Both the position numbers and the translations under genes were made by a program. A stretch of 64,000 nucleotides of DNA, taken from CAZSXU01 sp964610505. GTDB lineage: Bacteria > Arandabacterota > Arandabacteria > JAGLYR01. The stretch is taken from contig CAZSXU010000008.1 in NCBI GenBank assembly GCA_964610505.1, positions 1-64,000 on the forward strand, in the 5' to 3' direction. A model generated the notes under the pieces. The model had not been told where the DNA came from. It worked only from the letters and a program-made list of their open reading frames with translations, and ran no database searches. Shown here one piece after another: positions 1 to 8,636 of the stretch (positions are counted from its first letter, which is position 1; every line of letters starts with the position of its first letter).

Positions 1-92
1 TCCCTGGTTTCTCCGCTGGATCAGGCTCTGATGAAGGAGTCAACCCGAATCAGGGTGATGAAATCCGTTGTTGGGCATGCAGATTCTCAATT

Positions 93-158
93 AGGGCTCT
101 GTCCCGGATTCCTCAGGGCTCTGTCCCGGATTCCTCAGGGCTCTGTCCCGGATTCCTC
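93..158. repeat. 22-bp tandem repeat, three copies
   Basis: Three head-to-tail copies of a 22-bp unit (AGGGCTCTGTCCCGGATTCC plus TC) lie at 93-114, 115-136 and 137-158. A degenerate fourth copy follows to about 180. A single further copy sits at 1602-1622, and the related palindrome AATTCGGG...CCCGAATT lies near 1877-1895. Copies 2 and 3 overlap the 3' end of the lipoprotein gene and supply its last codons and its stop. Confidence 0.85.
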
Positions 159-581
159 AGGCTGCTCCGCGGATTCCCCAGGAGTCCAGCGCGGCGGTCC
201 TGGATCATCCCCAGTGAACGACAGCCAGCCCCAGCGCAGGGTGTCCAATAGAGCGCCGGTGTGCGCGTCTATCACGAACACTTGGCCACCGCCGCTGTCC
301 GCCTGGTCGCAGGTCGTGTTCGTCACACGCCAGACGACGCCGTGTTGCCGATCCTCTGTCAAATCCGCTGTCCATTCCGCCAGTCCGGTTTCCATCCCGA
401 ACGCGGAGGCCGCCCTGAGCGCGGCGTCCTCGTCGAGCAGCGGACCAAGTTCTGCCGGCCGCGTCCCATCACCTGATTGCTCGCACGGAGGTGTGGCGCA
501 TCCAAGAGAGAGCGCCAGCCCCAGGACCATGATCAACAAGATGGCGTACTTGGTTCCCCCGTCCATCGATGTAGCCTTCAT
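135..581 (-). CDS. Small secreted lipoprotein, unknown function
   Basis: A 148-residue protein. Its N-terminus is a typical lipoprotein signal: a hydrophobic stretch at about residues 12-26 ends in the lipobox LSLGCA, so it should be lipidated and anchored in the envelope. The segment around residues 80-115 (WRVTN...VFVIDAHTGALLDT) resembles a PepSY-like unit, in which a 'D..TG.ll' strand pair recurs, but this is only a resemblance. The C-terminal residues EESGTEP and the stop codon are encoded by the 22-bp tandem repeat, so the original 3' end has probably been replaced. ATG at residue 6 is an alternative start. No partner gene suggests a role. Confidence 0.6.
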   Translation of the reverse strand: MKATSMDGGTKYAILLIMVLGLALSLGCATPPCEQSGDGTRPAELGPLLDEDAALRAASAFGMETGLAEWTADLTEDRQHGVVWRVTNTTCDQADSGGGQVFVIDAHTGALLDTLRWGWLSFTGDDPGPPRWTPGESAEQPEESGTEP

Positions 582-661
582 CCCCCGGCCCTTGGAAACC
601 GAGATGAGCCATCCCGCAGCGAAATGGGTGGCTGACCCCTGCTACCGCACCTGCCGCCCCA

Positions 662-1555
662 TCATCGGGCCCCTGCTCCTCTACGAGTTAGGATCTCTTC
701 CACACTATGCTGGCTAAGAGGACCGGTTGGCACGCGCCCGGTTTGCAAAGCCTCCTCGATTTGGCGAAGTGCCTTCTCGGCGTTCGAGCCGCCGAGCAAC
801 GTCTCTGAGGATCCCCTGACGACGATCACCCACAGCTTCCTCTCAGATTCCAGCATTCTGGCAAACGTCGTCAGCTGCGAACGTGCTCCCCGCTCCGAGG
901 GAATCCCTCGACCGCGTGTTGCAGCTTCAAAATCCGGACGCTCACTCATCATGAAGGACTCCTCAGGTCGCCCTCTAACCTTCCACAACAGGGTGCGGTT
1001 ACGAACCGTGGGCTGGTAGTCCGGGTCAAGGAGATCGCTTTCGAGGGAATCCAAGACGACCCGTGCCGCAAGTTCATCCGAGCCTGTGCGTTCCAAAACA
1101 TCCCAATATCGGTTACCCGCTTCAAGACACAGCTGACTCTTCTTCTCACTGTGCAGGCGACTAGCCGCGGCCCATGTGCTTCCCGCTTCGACGAGCCCGG
1201 CAATGAAGGGAACATCCTTGTAGAGGCTCTCGAGCGTCCCCTCTGAAAGAACTTTTCTCCCGGATCCGGATCGCGGAGTCGGAAGGACGGCGAGTCCATT
1301 GATCCGCATTGTGTCACCCGGCGCCCACGTGCAGTGTGCCTCCCCTGTGATTTCGTAGCCGTGGATATACAGCCGGTTCTCGGGTGCAATCTTGATTGTG
1401 TAGGGGAAATCCAGGGAGCGTCGGAAATCCCCGATTCCTGGAGAACACCCTGTCCCACCTCCGGCATTTCCGAGGCGTGCCTCGCCGAAGCTGAGCAGCA
1501 GGACAACGACCGCACATGCAAGTGTCACGCTTGCCACAATCCTCAGCTTTCTCAT
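662..1555 (-). CDS. Secreted or membrane-anchored hypothetical protein
   Basis: A 297-residue protein that I do not recognise. It starts with a hydrophobic segment (about residues 8-25, ACAVVVLLLSFGEA) that looks like an uncleaved or Sec signal. The remainder is soluble and mixed alpha/beta, with four cysteines: C37, C66 and C143 in the mature part and C14 in the signal. The C-terminal half is helical and charged. It lies 80 bp upstream of the lipoprotein gene on the same strand, so the two may be co-transcribed. Codon use matches neighbouring genes, and the frame is intact over nearly 300 codons. Confidence 0.6.
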   Translation of the reverse strand: MRKLRIVASVTLACAVVVLLLSFGEARLGNAGGGTGCSPGIGDFRRSLDFPYTIKIAPENRLYIHGYEITGEAHCTWAPGDTMRINGLAVLPTPRSGSGRKVLSEGTLESLYKDVPFIAGLVEAGSTWAAASRLHSEKKSQLCLEAGNRYWDVLERTGSDELAARVVLDSLESDLLDPDYQPTVRNRTLLWKVRGRPEESFMMSERPDFEAATRGRGIPSERGARSQLTTFARMLESERKLWVIVVRGSSETLLGGSNAEKALRQIEEALQTGRVPTGPLSQHSVEEILTRRGAGAR

Positions 1556-1601
1556 CTCTGGACTTCCGTCTCCGGTTTCCTTTCGGGACAGGTAGCCGAT
1601 T

Positions 1602-1622
1602 AGGGCTCTGTCCCGGATTCCC
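1602..1622. repeat. Single copy of the 22-bp repeat at a gene breakpoint
   Basis: This is a near-exact copy of the unit that is tandemly repeated at 93-158. It ends four bases before the point where recognisable acetyltransferase coding sequence begins, so the repeat marks the 5' breakpoint of that relic. Confidence 0.7.
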
Positions 1623-1625
1623 GGT

Positions 1626-1853
1626 GCGTACTACTGGTGGATCCAGAGCCTCTACATCAGGCCCGAGCATCGCGGGCGAGGCCTTGTGGAGCTCCTTCTC
1701 GAGACGGTGGAAGAGGCCGCACGGGCAGCCGGAGCACTCGATCTGAGGCTCTACGCGCACACTTCGAATCGACGGGCAATCAAAGCCTATCGCCGGTGGG
1801 GATTCAGCACGGCCCCGTACACCATCATGACCAAGCAACTCCGGAAAGACTGA
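1626..1853 (+). pseudogene. 5'-truncated GNAT acetyltransferase relic
   Basis: Frame 1626-1853 translates to about 75 residues with the C-terminal half of a GNAT N-acetyltransferase. It has the acetyl-CoA pyrophosphate-binding motif (LYIRPEHRGRGLVELLLET), the following helix, and the characteristic ending 'N.RAIKAYRRWGF', then TGA. There is no start codon: upstream the frame runs straight into the 22-bp repeat and a TAG at 1593. The N-terminal half of the fold is missing. It is therefore the remnant of a larger gene, cut off at the repeat. The region 1854-1986 holds only short dispersed repeat sequence (an ATCTGTGAAATCTGTGGCT-type unit also present near 6380). Confidence 0.75.
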
Positions 1854-1986
1854 GCAGGAAGTTCTGAGTTCTAGGAATTCGGGTCTGTCCCGAATTACCT
1901 TATCTGCGTAATCTGCGGACAGATCGGCTCTCTTCCCTATCCCTGCAATCTGTGAAATCTGTGGCTAGGGTTTGTCCCTTTCCCTT

Positions 1987-3750
1987 CTACCGTACTGTCG
2001 GAAACAACCCTGCGTCCGTGTGCGGAAGGAAGAGAGCGGCGACGAATTCTTCCATGTAGCCGGGGGCGGTGCTGAGGTCGACGTAGGTGATCTTGGCGGC
2101 GATCTCGTCGATGCGGTCCCGGAACGAATCCCACAGGAGGGCCAGCGCGGCGCCCTTGAGGGAACCGTTGCCGATGTAGGAGAAGCGCTCGCGGGGAAGA
2201 TCCGGAAGCATCCCGATCGCGATGGCGTTGTCGATGTTGAGGCTCCGGCCGAAACCTCCCGCAATGACCACCCGCTCGATTGCGTCGGGCGCGATATCCA
2301 GGTTCTTCAGAAGTGTGCGCACTCCTGCATACGCGGCCCCCTTGGAGCGGATCAGGTGCTCCAGATCCCGTTGAGTGATCACAATATCGGAGCCCGCGGC
2401 CGTGTCCTCATGTCCGACGAGTCCGAGTCCTTCGGACGGGTCAGACCCGTCGGACTCGTCCAAGGTTTTTGACGTGAACTTCCCTTTCTGGTCGATGAGG
2501 CCGGCCGCTCGCAACTCCGCAAGGACATCCACCAGCCCCGACCCGCAGATCCCGCTCGGGTCGGCGTCGCCGATCGTCGTGTAGAACAACTCCCCCGCCG
2601 ACGAATCGATTTTGACGCTGTCGATGGCCCCGGCCATGGCCCGCATTCCCGAGCATACCCCGGAACCTTCAAACGCCGGACCGCAGGAGCACGCGCAGCC
2701 CGCCATCCACTCGCGGTTCCCAAGAACGATTTCTCCGTTCGTGCCAAGATCAACGTAGAGAGTGAGCGGTTCCTCGTTCCACATTCGGGTGTAGAGAACG
2801 CCGGCCGTGATGTCTCCACCCAGGTAATTCCCCACCCAGGGAGAGATCCAGAGAGGAGCCGAAGGGTGAACCGGGAATCCGCTCTCCAGTGCGTTGCGAT
2901 GCGGGACGTCCACGTCCGGCGGGGGAAGGGGATCCGTCTGAATCCAGGCCGGATCCATTCCCAGGAGGAGGTGGGCCATCGTCGTATTGCCGGCGGCCGT
3001 CACGCCGTCGATCGATGCGATCGACTCTCCCGTGGCCGCAAGGAGACTCTCGATCACTCCCTCAATCGTCTCCAGACCCAGGCGCTGGAGGGTTCCCAGA
3101 CCCTTCTTGCGCACGGCGAAGTTGATTCTGTGAATGATGTCCGCCCCGTGCGCCGCCTGCCGATTCTCGGCCGCCGCCTCGGCCAGAAGCTCTCGCTCGT
3201 CCAGATCGAATAACGCTCCTGCCACCACCGTGGTGCCGATGTCGAGGGCAAGGCCGAGGCTTTGTTGCGGTCGGGGAAAGGATTCCCCTCCTACAATGTC
3301 CTGGCCGCCGGATCGCCCGGTCGCCTTGTCGCCCTTTCGCCCTTTCGCCTTTTCGCCTTTTCGCCCCCTGGCCTTTTCGCCTTTTCGCCCATTCGCCCAT
3401 TCGCCCATTCGCTCGACACTGTCGAGCAGATCCTCCATCGACAGAAACGTCTGCGTTCCGGCGGTCGAGTGGGACTCCAATTCACGGGGGATGTCCACTA
3501 CGAGATCCGATTCCACCTCCGTCATGCACGCTAGACAATACCCGCTCTCGACGTCCCGCTCCGACAGTAGAGGCTGGGAAGCCGCACGGACCGTCCCCTC
3601 GAGGACTCGGACCCTACATTTCCCGCACTTCTTCTCGCCCCCGCATGGCGTGATGAGCCGCAGGCCGGCTTCCAGCGCCGCGGCGAAGATCGTCGTGCCT
3701 GGTGTGACCTGGACTTCCAGGCGGCTTGGCTGGAAGACTACCCGAAACAT
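1987..3750 (-). CDS. acsV: Reductive activator of corrinoid iron-sulfur protein (RACo-type ferredoxin-ASKHA ATPase)
   Basis: A 587-residue protein that uses ATP to drive reduction of inactive Co(II) corrinoid protein back to Co(I). The N-terminus is a plant-type [2Fe-2S] ferredoxin with ligands C36, C42, C45 and C75 (spacing CX5CX2C...C). The C-terminal about 420 residues form the DUF4445 ASKHA ATPase: phosphate-binding DIGTT at 170-174, 'VDLGTNGEI' and 'GICGSGLVD'. This is the domain order known for RACo. The linker (about 114-150) has been enlarged by a lysine-rich GRKGEKA repeat, annotated separately. It is the last gene of the CODH/ACS island, 214 bp after acsC. The gap holds a hairpin and a half copy of the island's palindromic element. 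Confidence 0.88.
   Translation of the reverse strand: MFRVVFQPSRLEVQVTPGTTIFAAALEAGLRLITPCGGEKKCGKCRVRVLEGTVRAASQPLLSERDVESGYCLACMTEVESDLVVDIPRELESHSTAGTQTFLSMEDLLDSVERMGEWANGRKGEKARGRKGEKAKGRKGDKATGRSGGQDIVGGESFPRPQQSLGLALDIGTTVVAGALFDLDERELLAEAAAENRQAAHGADIIHRINFAVRKKGLGTLQRLGLETIEGVIESLLAATGESIASIDGVTAAGNTTMAHLLLGMDPAWIQTDPLPPPDVDVPHRNALESGFPVHPSAPLWISPWVGNYLGGDITAGVLYTRMWNEEPLTLYVDLGTNGEIVLGNREWMAGCACSCGPAFEGSGVCSGMRAMAGAIDSVKIDSSAGELFYTTIGDADPSGICGSGLVDVLAELRAAGLIDQKGKFTSKTLDESDGSDPSEGLGLVGHEDTAAGSDIVITQRDLEHLIRSKGAAYAGVRTLLKNLDIAPDAIERVVIAGGFGRSLNIDNAIAIGMLPDLPRERFSYIGNGSLKGAALALLWDSFRDRIDEIAAKITYVDLSTAPGYMEEFVAALFLPHTDAGLFPTVR
3301..3411. repeat. In-frame TTCGCCC microrepeat inside the RACo gene
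   Basis: On the plus strand this stretch is a run of degenerate 7-9-base units (TTCGCCC, TTTTCGCC, ATTCGCCC). On the coding strand it is read as repeated GRKGEKA, residues about 114-150 of RACo, between the ferredoxin and ATPase domains. The same units occur in the gap upstream of the gene (3926-3957) and, starting with the same GGTCGCCTTGTCGCCC string, on the minus strand near 14689-14722. Confidence 0.8.
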
Positions 3751-3795
3751 TCCGGACCCTCACCCTGCTGTCGGTGCTCAGGCACCGCAGCCTTC

Positions 3796-3816
3796 CCTCT
3801 CCCAGAGGGAGAGGGT
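3796..3816. other. Hairpin in the acsC-RACo gap
   Basis: Perfect inverted repeat CCCTCTCCC-AGA-GGGAGAGGG. An almost identical hairpin (loop GGA) lies at 6351-6371 in the acsB-acsD gap. There is no U-run on either strand, so it is more likely an RNA-processing or stability element, or a dispersed repeat, than a terminator. Confidence 0.55.
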
Positions 3817-3870
3817 TCCTGTCGGAAATGGTTGATCTTGGGTCTTGTCGCGCCCTCTCGTTTCATGCCC

Positions 3871-3957
3871 GGGCCGGCCGCGGCGAAGGTTCGCCGGATC
3901 GAAGGCGGCAGCGCGGGGGCGTTGCTTTCTCGCCCTTTCGCCCATTCGCCCATTCGG
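3871..3957. repeat. Half copy of the palindromic element plus microrepeat
   Basis: 3871-3920 matches the left arm of the palindromic element seen complete at 10497, 10694, 12961 and 14761 (GGCCGCGGCGAAGGTTCGCC, ATCGAAgGCcGCAGCG). The right arm is missing. In its place is the TTCGCCC microrepeat that also invades RACo. This fills most of the 214-bp gap between acsC and RACo. Confidence 0.7.
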
Positions 3958-3964
3958 AAATCAG

Positions 3965-5314
3965 TTACGTCCACACTTGCTTCAAATACGCGGGGAAATC
4001 TCCCGCTTCTTCCGGCCCTACCAGAATCTCCCATCCCGGCAGGGTATCCTCCAGTTCCCCCTGGATCACGGCGATGTATCCGGGGATGATGACCTTGCGG
4101 TGGGACACCTTGTCCTCGATTCCCATCTCCAGCAGCTTCTTCCCCACGAACTCACCGCCGAACTTGCCCGCAGACCAGGCGGTCAGGACCGAGAGTCCCT
4201 CCGCCTCGACCACGGCCAGCCAACCGGGCACTCCGGATCCCTCCATCTCCGTAGAGACGATGAAGTACGTCAGCGAGAAATTGGTCGTCAGAGCCAGAGG
4301 TGAATCCGGGCCGGGCTCGCCGATGGGGTAGATCCCGGGGTCCACCTGAAGAGGTTTCTGCGGATCGGTGTAGATGTTCTGACGAAGAGCGAGAAGGGGA
4401 AGGAACATCCAGGGCTCGTCGCCCTCCAGGATCACGATGGAGGCATACTTGCAGATTCCGAGCGTGGCCGCCGCGGCTCCCGCCTGCGGCGACGCCCCTC
4501 CGCCACCCACCGTCATCAGCGTCGGGAGGCCGAAGTCCTTGTCCGATTGTTCCAGCGCCGCGCGGCGGATGACCGTCTGGTTCTCCAGAGCTTCACGGAG
4601 CGTCTTCGCTCCGGGCTCCAGCACCAGATCCTCCACGCCGGTCTCTCGAATCTTGGCCGCCAGATCGTGAAGTTCCGACAGGGAACCGTCATGCCGCACG
4701 ACCAACGGAACCTTGAAGGATCGGGCCAGCTCGGCCATCCCTTCCCAGTTCCCTCCCGTGGCGGCGTAGATGAGAGGCCGCCGGACGGCGCACGCCTCCA
4801 GGGCGGCTCTCAGAATCTCGGGGTTCTCCGAGTGCAGGATGAGTGGAAATCCCGACTCATCCGAAAGCCTTCGGGCGGTCTCGGCATAATGATTCGCATT
4901 TCCACTCTCACACCTGAGGGCCACAAGATCGAGGCTCAGCGTTTCGCCCGCGCGGTCGAAGCAAACGGCCTCCGTTTCGGAGATCCGCCGGGCGAGATCC
5001 GCCTCCGGCATCTGATCGCCGACCGTAAGGGCCAGAGCCGTGTGATGGTAGAAGGTCTTGTCGTGGCGGAAGAGAACGGTCTCCTCGCCAACCGCGACCT
5101 CCTTCGGTCCGGTCCCGATTCGCACCAGGCGGATGGGGGGCGTGGCGGCCGCGCCCAACACCTCCTTGGCTTCGTCCGACGCGTGCGGGCACAGATCCAG
5201 TTCCACCTGACGCGCCGCCAGCTTCATAGCGAACGCCAGACACGTCTGGAACCCGCAATCCTTGCAGTTCGTGTTGGGAAGGAGCTTGAAGATCTGAAGT
5301 CCCGTGAGAGCCAT
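3965..5314 (-). CDS. acsC: Corrinoid iron-sulfur protein large (gamma) subunit
   Basis: A 449-residue subunit of the CoFeSP heterodimer. It carries the methyl group on cobalt between the folate or methionine branch and acetyl-CoA synthase. The N-terminal 4Fe-4S domain has ligands C17, C20, C25 and C42 (CX2CX4CX16C, 'NCKDCGFQTC...LCP'), as in AcsC/CdhE. It is followed by a TIM-barrel domain and a C-terminal corrinoid-binding domain ('TNFSLTYFIVSTEMEG' and 'GVPGWLAVVEAEGLSVLTAW'). Length is normal for the family. Its ATG overlaps the acsD stop (TAATG), so the two subunits are translationally coupled. Confidence 0.93.
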   Translation of the reverse strand: MALTGLQIFKLLPNTNCKDCGFQTCLAFAMKLAARQVELDLCPHASDEAKEVLGAAATPPIRLVRIGTGPKEVAVGEETVLFRHDKTFYHHTALALTVGDQMPEADLARRISETEAVCFDRAGETLSLDLVALRCESGNANHYAETARRLSDESGFPLILHSENPEILRAALEACAVRRPLIYAATGGNWEGMAELARSFKVPLVVRHDGSLSELHDLAAKIRETGVEDLVLEPGAKTLREALENQTVIRRAALEQSDKDFGLPTLMTVGGGGASPQAGAAAATLGICKYASIVILEGDEPWMFLPLLALRQNIYTDPQKPLQVDPGIYPIGEPGPDSPLALTTNFSLTYFIVSTEMEGSGVPGWLAVVEAEGLSVLTAWSAGKFGGEFVGKKLLEMGIEDKVSHRKVIIPGYIAVIQGELEDTLPGWEILVGPEEAGDFPAYLKQVWT

Positions 5315-6264
5315 TACTCCCCCCCTCCCATCAATTCCCCGATTGCCTCCCGGACAGTGGCCGCCGCCTCCGGATGGCGCATCACGAGGATCGCCGCACC
5401 CGAGAGAAGAAGAGGAACCGCCGTCGCCACTTCCCAGAGGATGGCCCGGGATCGCTGGTCTCCCCAGCGCGGTTCCTCCTCGGTGGGAGTCTTGGCCTCC
5501 TTGACCCTCCAGGTTTCCTCACCCACGAAACAGATCATGGGCATCCGCAGCATCGCATCTCCCCCGAGCGCCGCCAGCCGGATCCGCTCCATCACCGAGT
5601 AGGTGTATTCGAGTCCATATCCCAGCCCGCCGGTCAGGGGATCGATCACGATCCGCTCGGCAGGGAAATTCATCTCTGTAATGAGGATGTTGAGCTGTTT
5701 AGCCATGTTGACGTCGATCGGACTCTCGGCCACAATGGAATGACCGTAGGCCTGCGCGGCGGCGACCAGCGTCTGGTAGTGATCCTCCACGGCCGCAGCC
5801 AGGAGGCACGCCTTTCCCTCCGCCGCTTCTCCACATTTCGGAAGAACCTCGTTCTGCTTCGCCGACGGCCCCGGCCCCTTGATGATGAGCGGAACGTCCA
5901 CCGCGTCGAGAACGGATCGAACCAGCTCTGCGCAATCCTCCGGCGACCGATCCCCTCGATCCGGATGGGCGCTTCTGAGATTCAGGCATACGAGATCGGC
6001 GCCGAACTCCTCCACCGCCTTCTTCGCCCAGGCGACCGGGTCATCCAGGACTCCCTCGTAGGGCGCCTTCGCCAGGTCGATCCAGTCTTCCGGATCCCGA
6101 TCCGGCACTTCCAGAGCGATCACGGGTCGATGCGGAAGCTGACCCTCGAAATGGTGGAAGGGCAGGGCTTCTTCCCCACCCACCGTCAGGTTTCCGCCGA
6201 GGGTGACTTCCCGAATCTTCCCCGGCCACGCCTTCTTCACAACTTCTAATGCCATAGCCTCCAC
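5314..6264 (-). CDS. acsD: Corrinoid iron-sulfur protein small (delta) subunit
   Basis: A 316-residue TIM-barrel partner of AcsC. The two subunits together hold the corrinoid at their interface in the cytoplasm. Family features are the N-terminal 'TLGG...GEEALPFHHFEGQLPHRPVIALEVPD' region, 'LICLNLRS.HPD', 'PLIIKGPG', 'IVIDPLTGGLGYGLEY' and 'MICFVGEETWRVKEAK'. Length is typical for AcsD/CdhD. The stop overlaps the acsC start. Upstream, a 164-bp gap with hairpins separates it from acsB. Confidence 0.92.
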   Translation of the reverse strand: MEAMALEVVKKAWPGKIREVTLGGNLTVGGEEALPFHHFEGQLPHRPVIALEVPDRDPEDWIDLAKAPYEGVLDDPVAWAKKAVEEFGADLVCLNLRSAHPDRGDRSPEDCAELVRSVLDAVDVPLIIKGPGPSAKQNEVLPKCGEAAEGKACLLAAAVEDHYQTLVAAAQAYGHSIVAESPIDVNMAKQLNILITEMNFPAERIVIDPLTGGLGYGLEYTYSVMERIRLAALGGDAMLRMPMICFVGEETWRVKEAKTPTEEEPRWGDQRSRAILWEVATAVPLLLSGAAILVMRHPEAAATVREAIGELMGGGE

Positions 6265-6428
6265 CCTGAGACAGAATGAGTAAATCGTAAATGGTAAATG
6301 GTTCCCGGGCCCTCTCCCTTGCTGCCGTCGCCTACAGCGCCGGCAGCTTTCCCTCTCCCGGAGGGAGAGGGCATCATCTACGTAATCTGTGAAATCTGTG
6401 GCTGGGGTTCTAGTTCGTCGCGCTCTCG
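6265..6428. other. Structured acsB-acsD intergenic region
   Basis: This 164-bp gap contains GCTGCCG...CGGCAGC (6321-6347) and the hairpin CCCTCTCCC-GGA-GGGAGAGGG (6351-6371), followed by the dispersed unit AATCTGTGAAATCTGTGGCT (about 6383-6403), which is also found at 1940-1965 and, diverged, near 43560 and 43680. There is no terminator-like U-run. Probably an mRNA-processing or repeat-insertion site inside the operon. Confidence 0.5.
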
Positions 6429-8618
6429 CTAAATCATCTCGCTCATCTCAAGAGCCGGGTGTTTCACTTCCGTCAGGTATTCAATCAGCGGCTCGAGATC
6501 CGTGGCGATCGTCTCGTCCGCGATCTTCTCGATCAGATCCGGACAACCCACCTCTTCCGCCCGCTTGGCCAGCTGCGGCGCCAATCTCTGTTTGATGTGC
6601 TGCGTCATCCAGACCACGCGAGGAAGTCCGCCGTCGGCCGAGATGAACTTGGGACTCACGATGTACAGAGTACCGATCCCGATGAACCCCGGCGTCTGTT
6701 GCCCGCCCCCCACCGTCTCCGCGAGAGACGAAAACGTCATGCCCGACGGGGTCATCCCCTGATGCTCGCGATCCACAATCATGATCCCCTTCGTTCCGGG
6801 CAGCACGCAGGCGATGCATTCGAAACAGCCGCACGAGGTCATGGGATCGTCGATCATCGAGTACGCGCTGAAACTGCCGATGGTCTGGTTGGACCGCTGG
6901 TACACGAAGTCGTTCACACCCTGCCACTTGCCGCTCACCGCGTCCAGAACCTTCCCCTTTTTGACCGGCTGGTTGGCCCCGTGCGGGCTGATCTCGTGTG
7001 CGGCCTTCCCGTCCAGCCAGTTATACGCTCCGCAGAGCCCCAGTCTCTGCGGCGTGATGATGCAGACGTGGTTGGGCGCGTAGGACTGGCAGAGCTGGCA
7101 GGAATAGTACGTGTCGACGCTCTCGTCGGTCATCTCCGTCAATCTCTGGTCCCGCTCTTCGTAGGCGGCCCGAGCCTCGGAGAGGTGGGCCTCGACATCC
7201 TCCTGCCGGGTCAGAAGGGCGACTTCCACTTTGTCGACGATGGCCGGGAACTCGCTCAAGAGCTTGGCCCGAAGGATGGTCCCGAGATGCGAAATCCTGA
7301 ACCCGGCTTTCTTCGCCTCTTTGCCGATCCTGAGCCAGATGACGTCGCGCTGCCCCAGGTGCATCACGCCCATGGGCATCGAGAGAAACGTGTGGATATG
7401 GCGCTCGAGGATCGACTCGAAGTCCTTCTGCATCTTCCGCCCGGCGACCTTCACGAGAATCGCAAGAGGGAGCTGGGCGCCGTCCTCCAGCTCATCGATC
7501 TCGGGACCGATGACTTCGATCCGGTCGTCCTCCACCTCGCCGAGATCCGCCATCTTCAGATACTCAAACGCGGGGGCGAACTTGCCGCCGAACTCCGCGG
7601 CAACACTTTCCTTGCGGACCCGCTCGCCCTCGAAAGCCGGACCGTAGCGGACCGGGATGGGGATCTTGTCGATCTTGATCTTGAGCCCCCGGACCTCCAT
7701 GGCCCGCGCCGGCATCTCTTCGTGGCCGACGGACGACACCACGTGTTCATAGGTGCAGATCCCCGAGGGGCGAATCTCGGGAATCGCCGTATCCGCGATC
7801 ACCGGGAAGCCGAAGCTGATGGCTCCGGCCGCGGTGGCGTACTTCTCGTCGTCCACCTCGCCGAGGGCCAGCACAAACGCGTGCACCCGCTCGAGCGTAT
7901 ACCGGAGAATCTTCCGGGCCTCGTCCATCCCCTTCGGAGTGATCCCGCCGAACGTCATCGCCGAGCGGGCCGCGAAACCGAGGGCATGGACGGCGGCGGA
8001 GACGTCCCTCCCGTAGGGTACGAGGAAGGTATCCCAATTCATCTCGACGCCGGCTTCCCCCAACTGCTCCGCCATGCTGACGCCGTTGGTGTGGCCTGCC
8101 ATGAAGACAAGGATGTTCCGCTCCTGCAGGTCTCGAGCCAGATTGACCGCCGCCTCGGTCGTCGGAAGGGCCCCCACGCAGGCGGCGAATCCGGGCATGC
8201 GACCGTCCACCAGCTTGATGCCCTGCTCTCGGAGGATGGCGTCCGGCGTGGGGCCAAGCCAGAGCCCCGTCGACAGAGACGCGCCGTTCACCACCTTGAC
8301 CGTCTCGATGATCTCCTGGGCGAAGAGCGTGGCGATCCCGGCGTCCAGCGCGTGTCCCAGATAGGGGAGCCAGAGCGCCTCGGAGGGGAGCGGCGGCAAC
8401 AGACCGCGAGCAATGTCCGCGATCGCCTTCAGGTCGCCCAGACTCTGAACCTTCCGGCCCGTCAGGGCATAGATCACCGGCAGGTAGTAGGCCGTGTCGG
8501 TAAGGGACGCGGGTGTGTCGGGACCGTGTTTCTCCAGTGCGCCGGCCAGGTCCCTCTCGGCTCTCGACACATACTCATGCGCACCCCGAATGGCTGCTGT
8601 TGCGATGATCTTCGACAA
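6429..8618 (-). CDS. acsB: Acetyl-CoA synthase (bacterial type, full length)
   Basis: A 729-residue ACS that condenses CO, a methyl group from CoFeSP and CoA into acetyl-CoA at the Ni-Ni-[4Fe-4S] A-cluster. The cluster ligands are all present: C507, C510, C519 and C529 in 'CQLCQSYAPNHVC...GLC', and C596-G-C598 in 'SCGCFECIAC'. Spacing equals that of Moorella ACS shifted by one residue. The N-terminal CODH-contacting domain is present, so this is the bacterial AcsB form and not the short archaeal CdhC. The gene lies 18 bp after the CooF-FNOR gene, so they are co-transcribed. Confidence 0.95.
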   Translation of the reverse strand: MSKIIATAAIRGAHEYVSRAERDLAGALEKHGPDTPASLTDTAYYLPVIYALTGRKVQSLGDLKAIADIARGLLPPLPSEALWLPYLGHALDAGIATLFAQEIIETVKVVNGASLSTGLWLGPTPDAILREQGIKLVDGRMPGFAACVGALPTTEAAVNLARDLQERNILVFMAGHTNGVSMAEQLGEAGVEMNWDTFLVPYGRDVSAAVHALGFAARSAMTFGGITPKGMDEARKILRYTLERVHAFVLALGEVDDEKYATAAGAISFGFPVIADTAIPEIRPSGICTYEHVVSSVGHEEMPARAMEVRGLKIKIDKIPIPVRYGPAFEGERVRKESVAAEFGGKFAPAFEYLKMADLGEVEDDRIEVIGPEIDELEDGAQLPLAILVKVAGRKMQKDFESILERHIHTFLSMPMGVMHLGQRDVIWLRIGKEAKKAGFRISHLGTILRAKLLSEFPAIVDKVEVALLTRQEDVEAHLSEARAAYEERDQRLTEMTDESVDTYYSCQLCQSYAPNHVCIITPQRLGLCGAYNWLDGKAAHEISPHGANQPVKKGKVLDAVSGKWQGVNDFVYQRSNQTIGSFSAYSMIDDPMTSCGCFECIACVLPGTKGIMIVDREHQGMTPSGMTFSSLAETVGGGQQTPGFIGIGTLYIVSPKFISADGGLPRVVWMTQHIKQRLAPQLAKRAEEVGCPDLIEKIADETIATDLEPLIEYLTEVKHPALEMSEMI

Positions 8619-8636
8619 TGGCGTTTCCTCGTCAGT

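Noticed and set aside
93..180. Possible CRISPR array
   Set aside because: The copies are directly adjacent without unique spacers and no cas genes are in the window; it is a simple tandem repeat.
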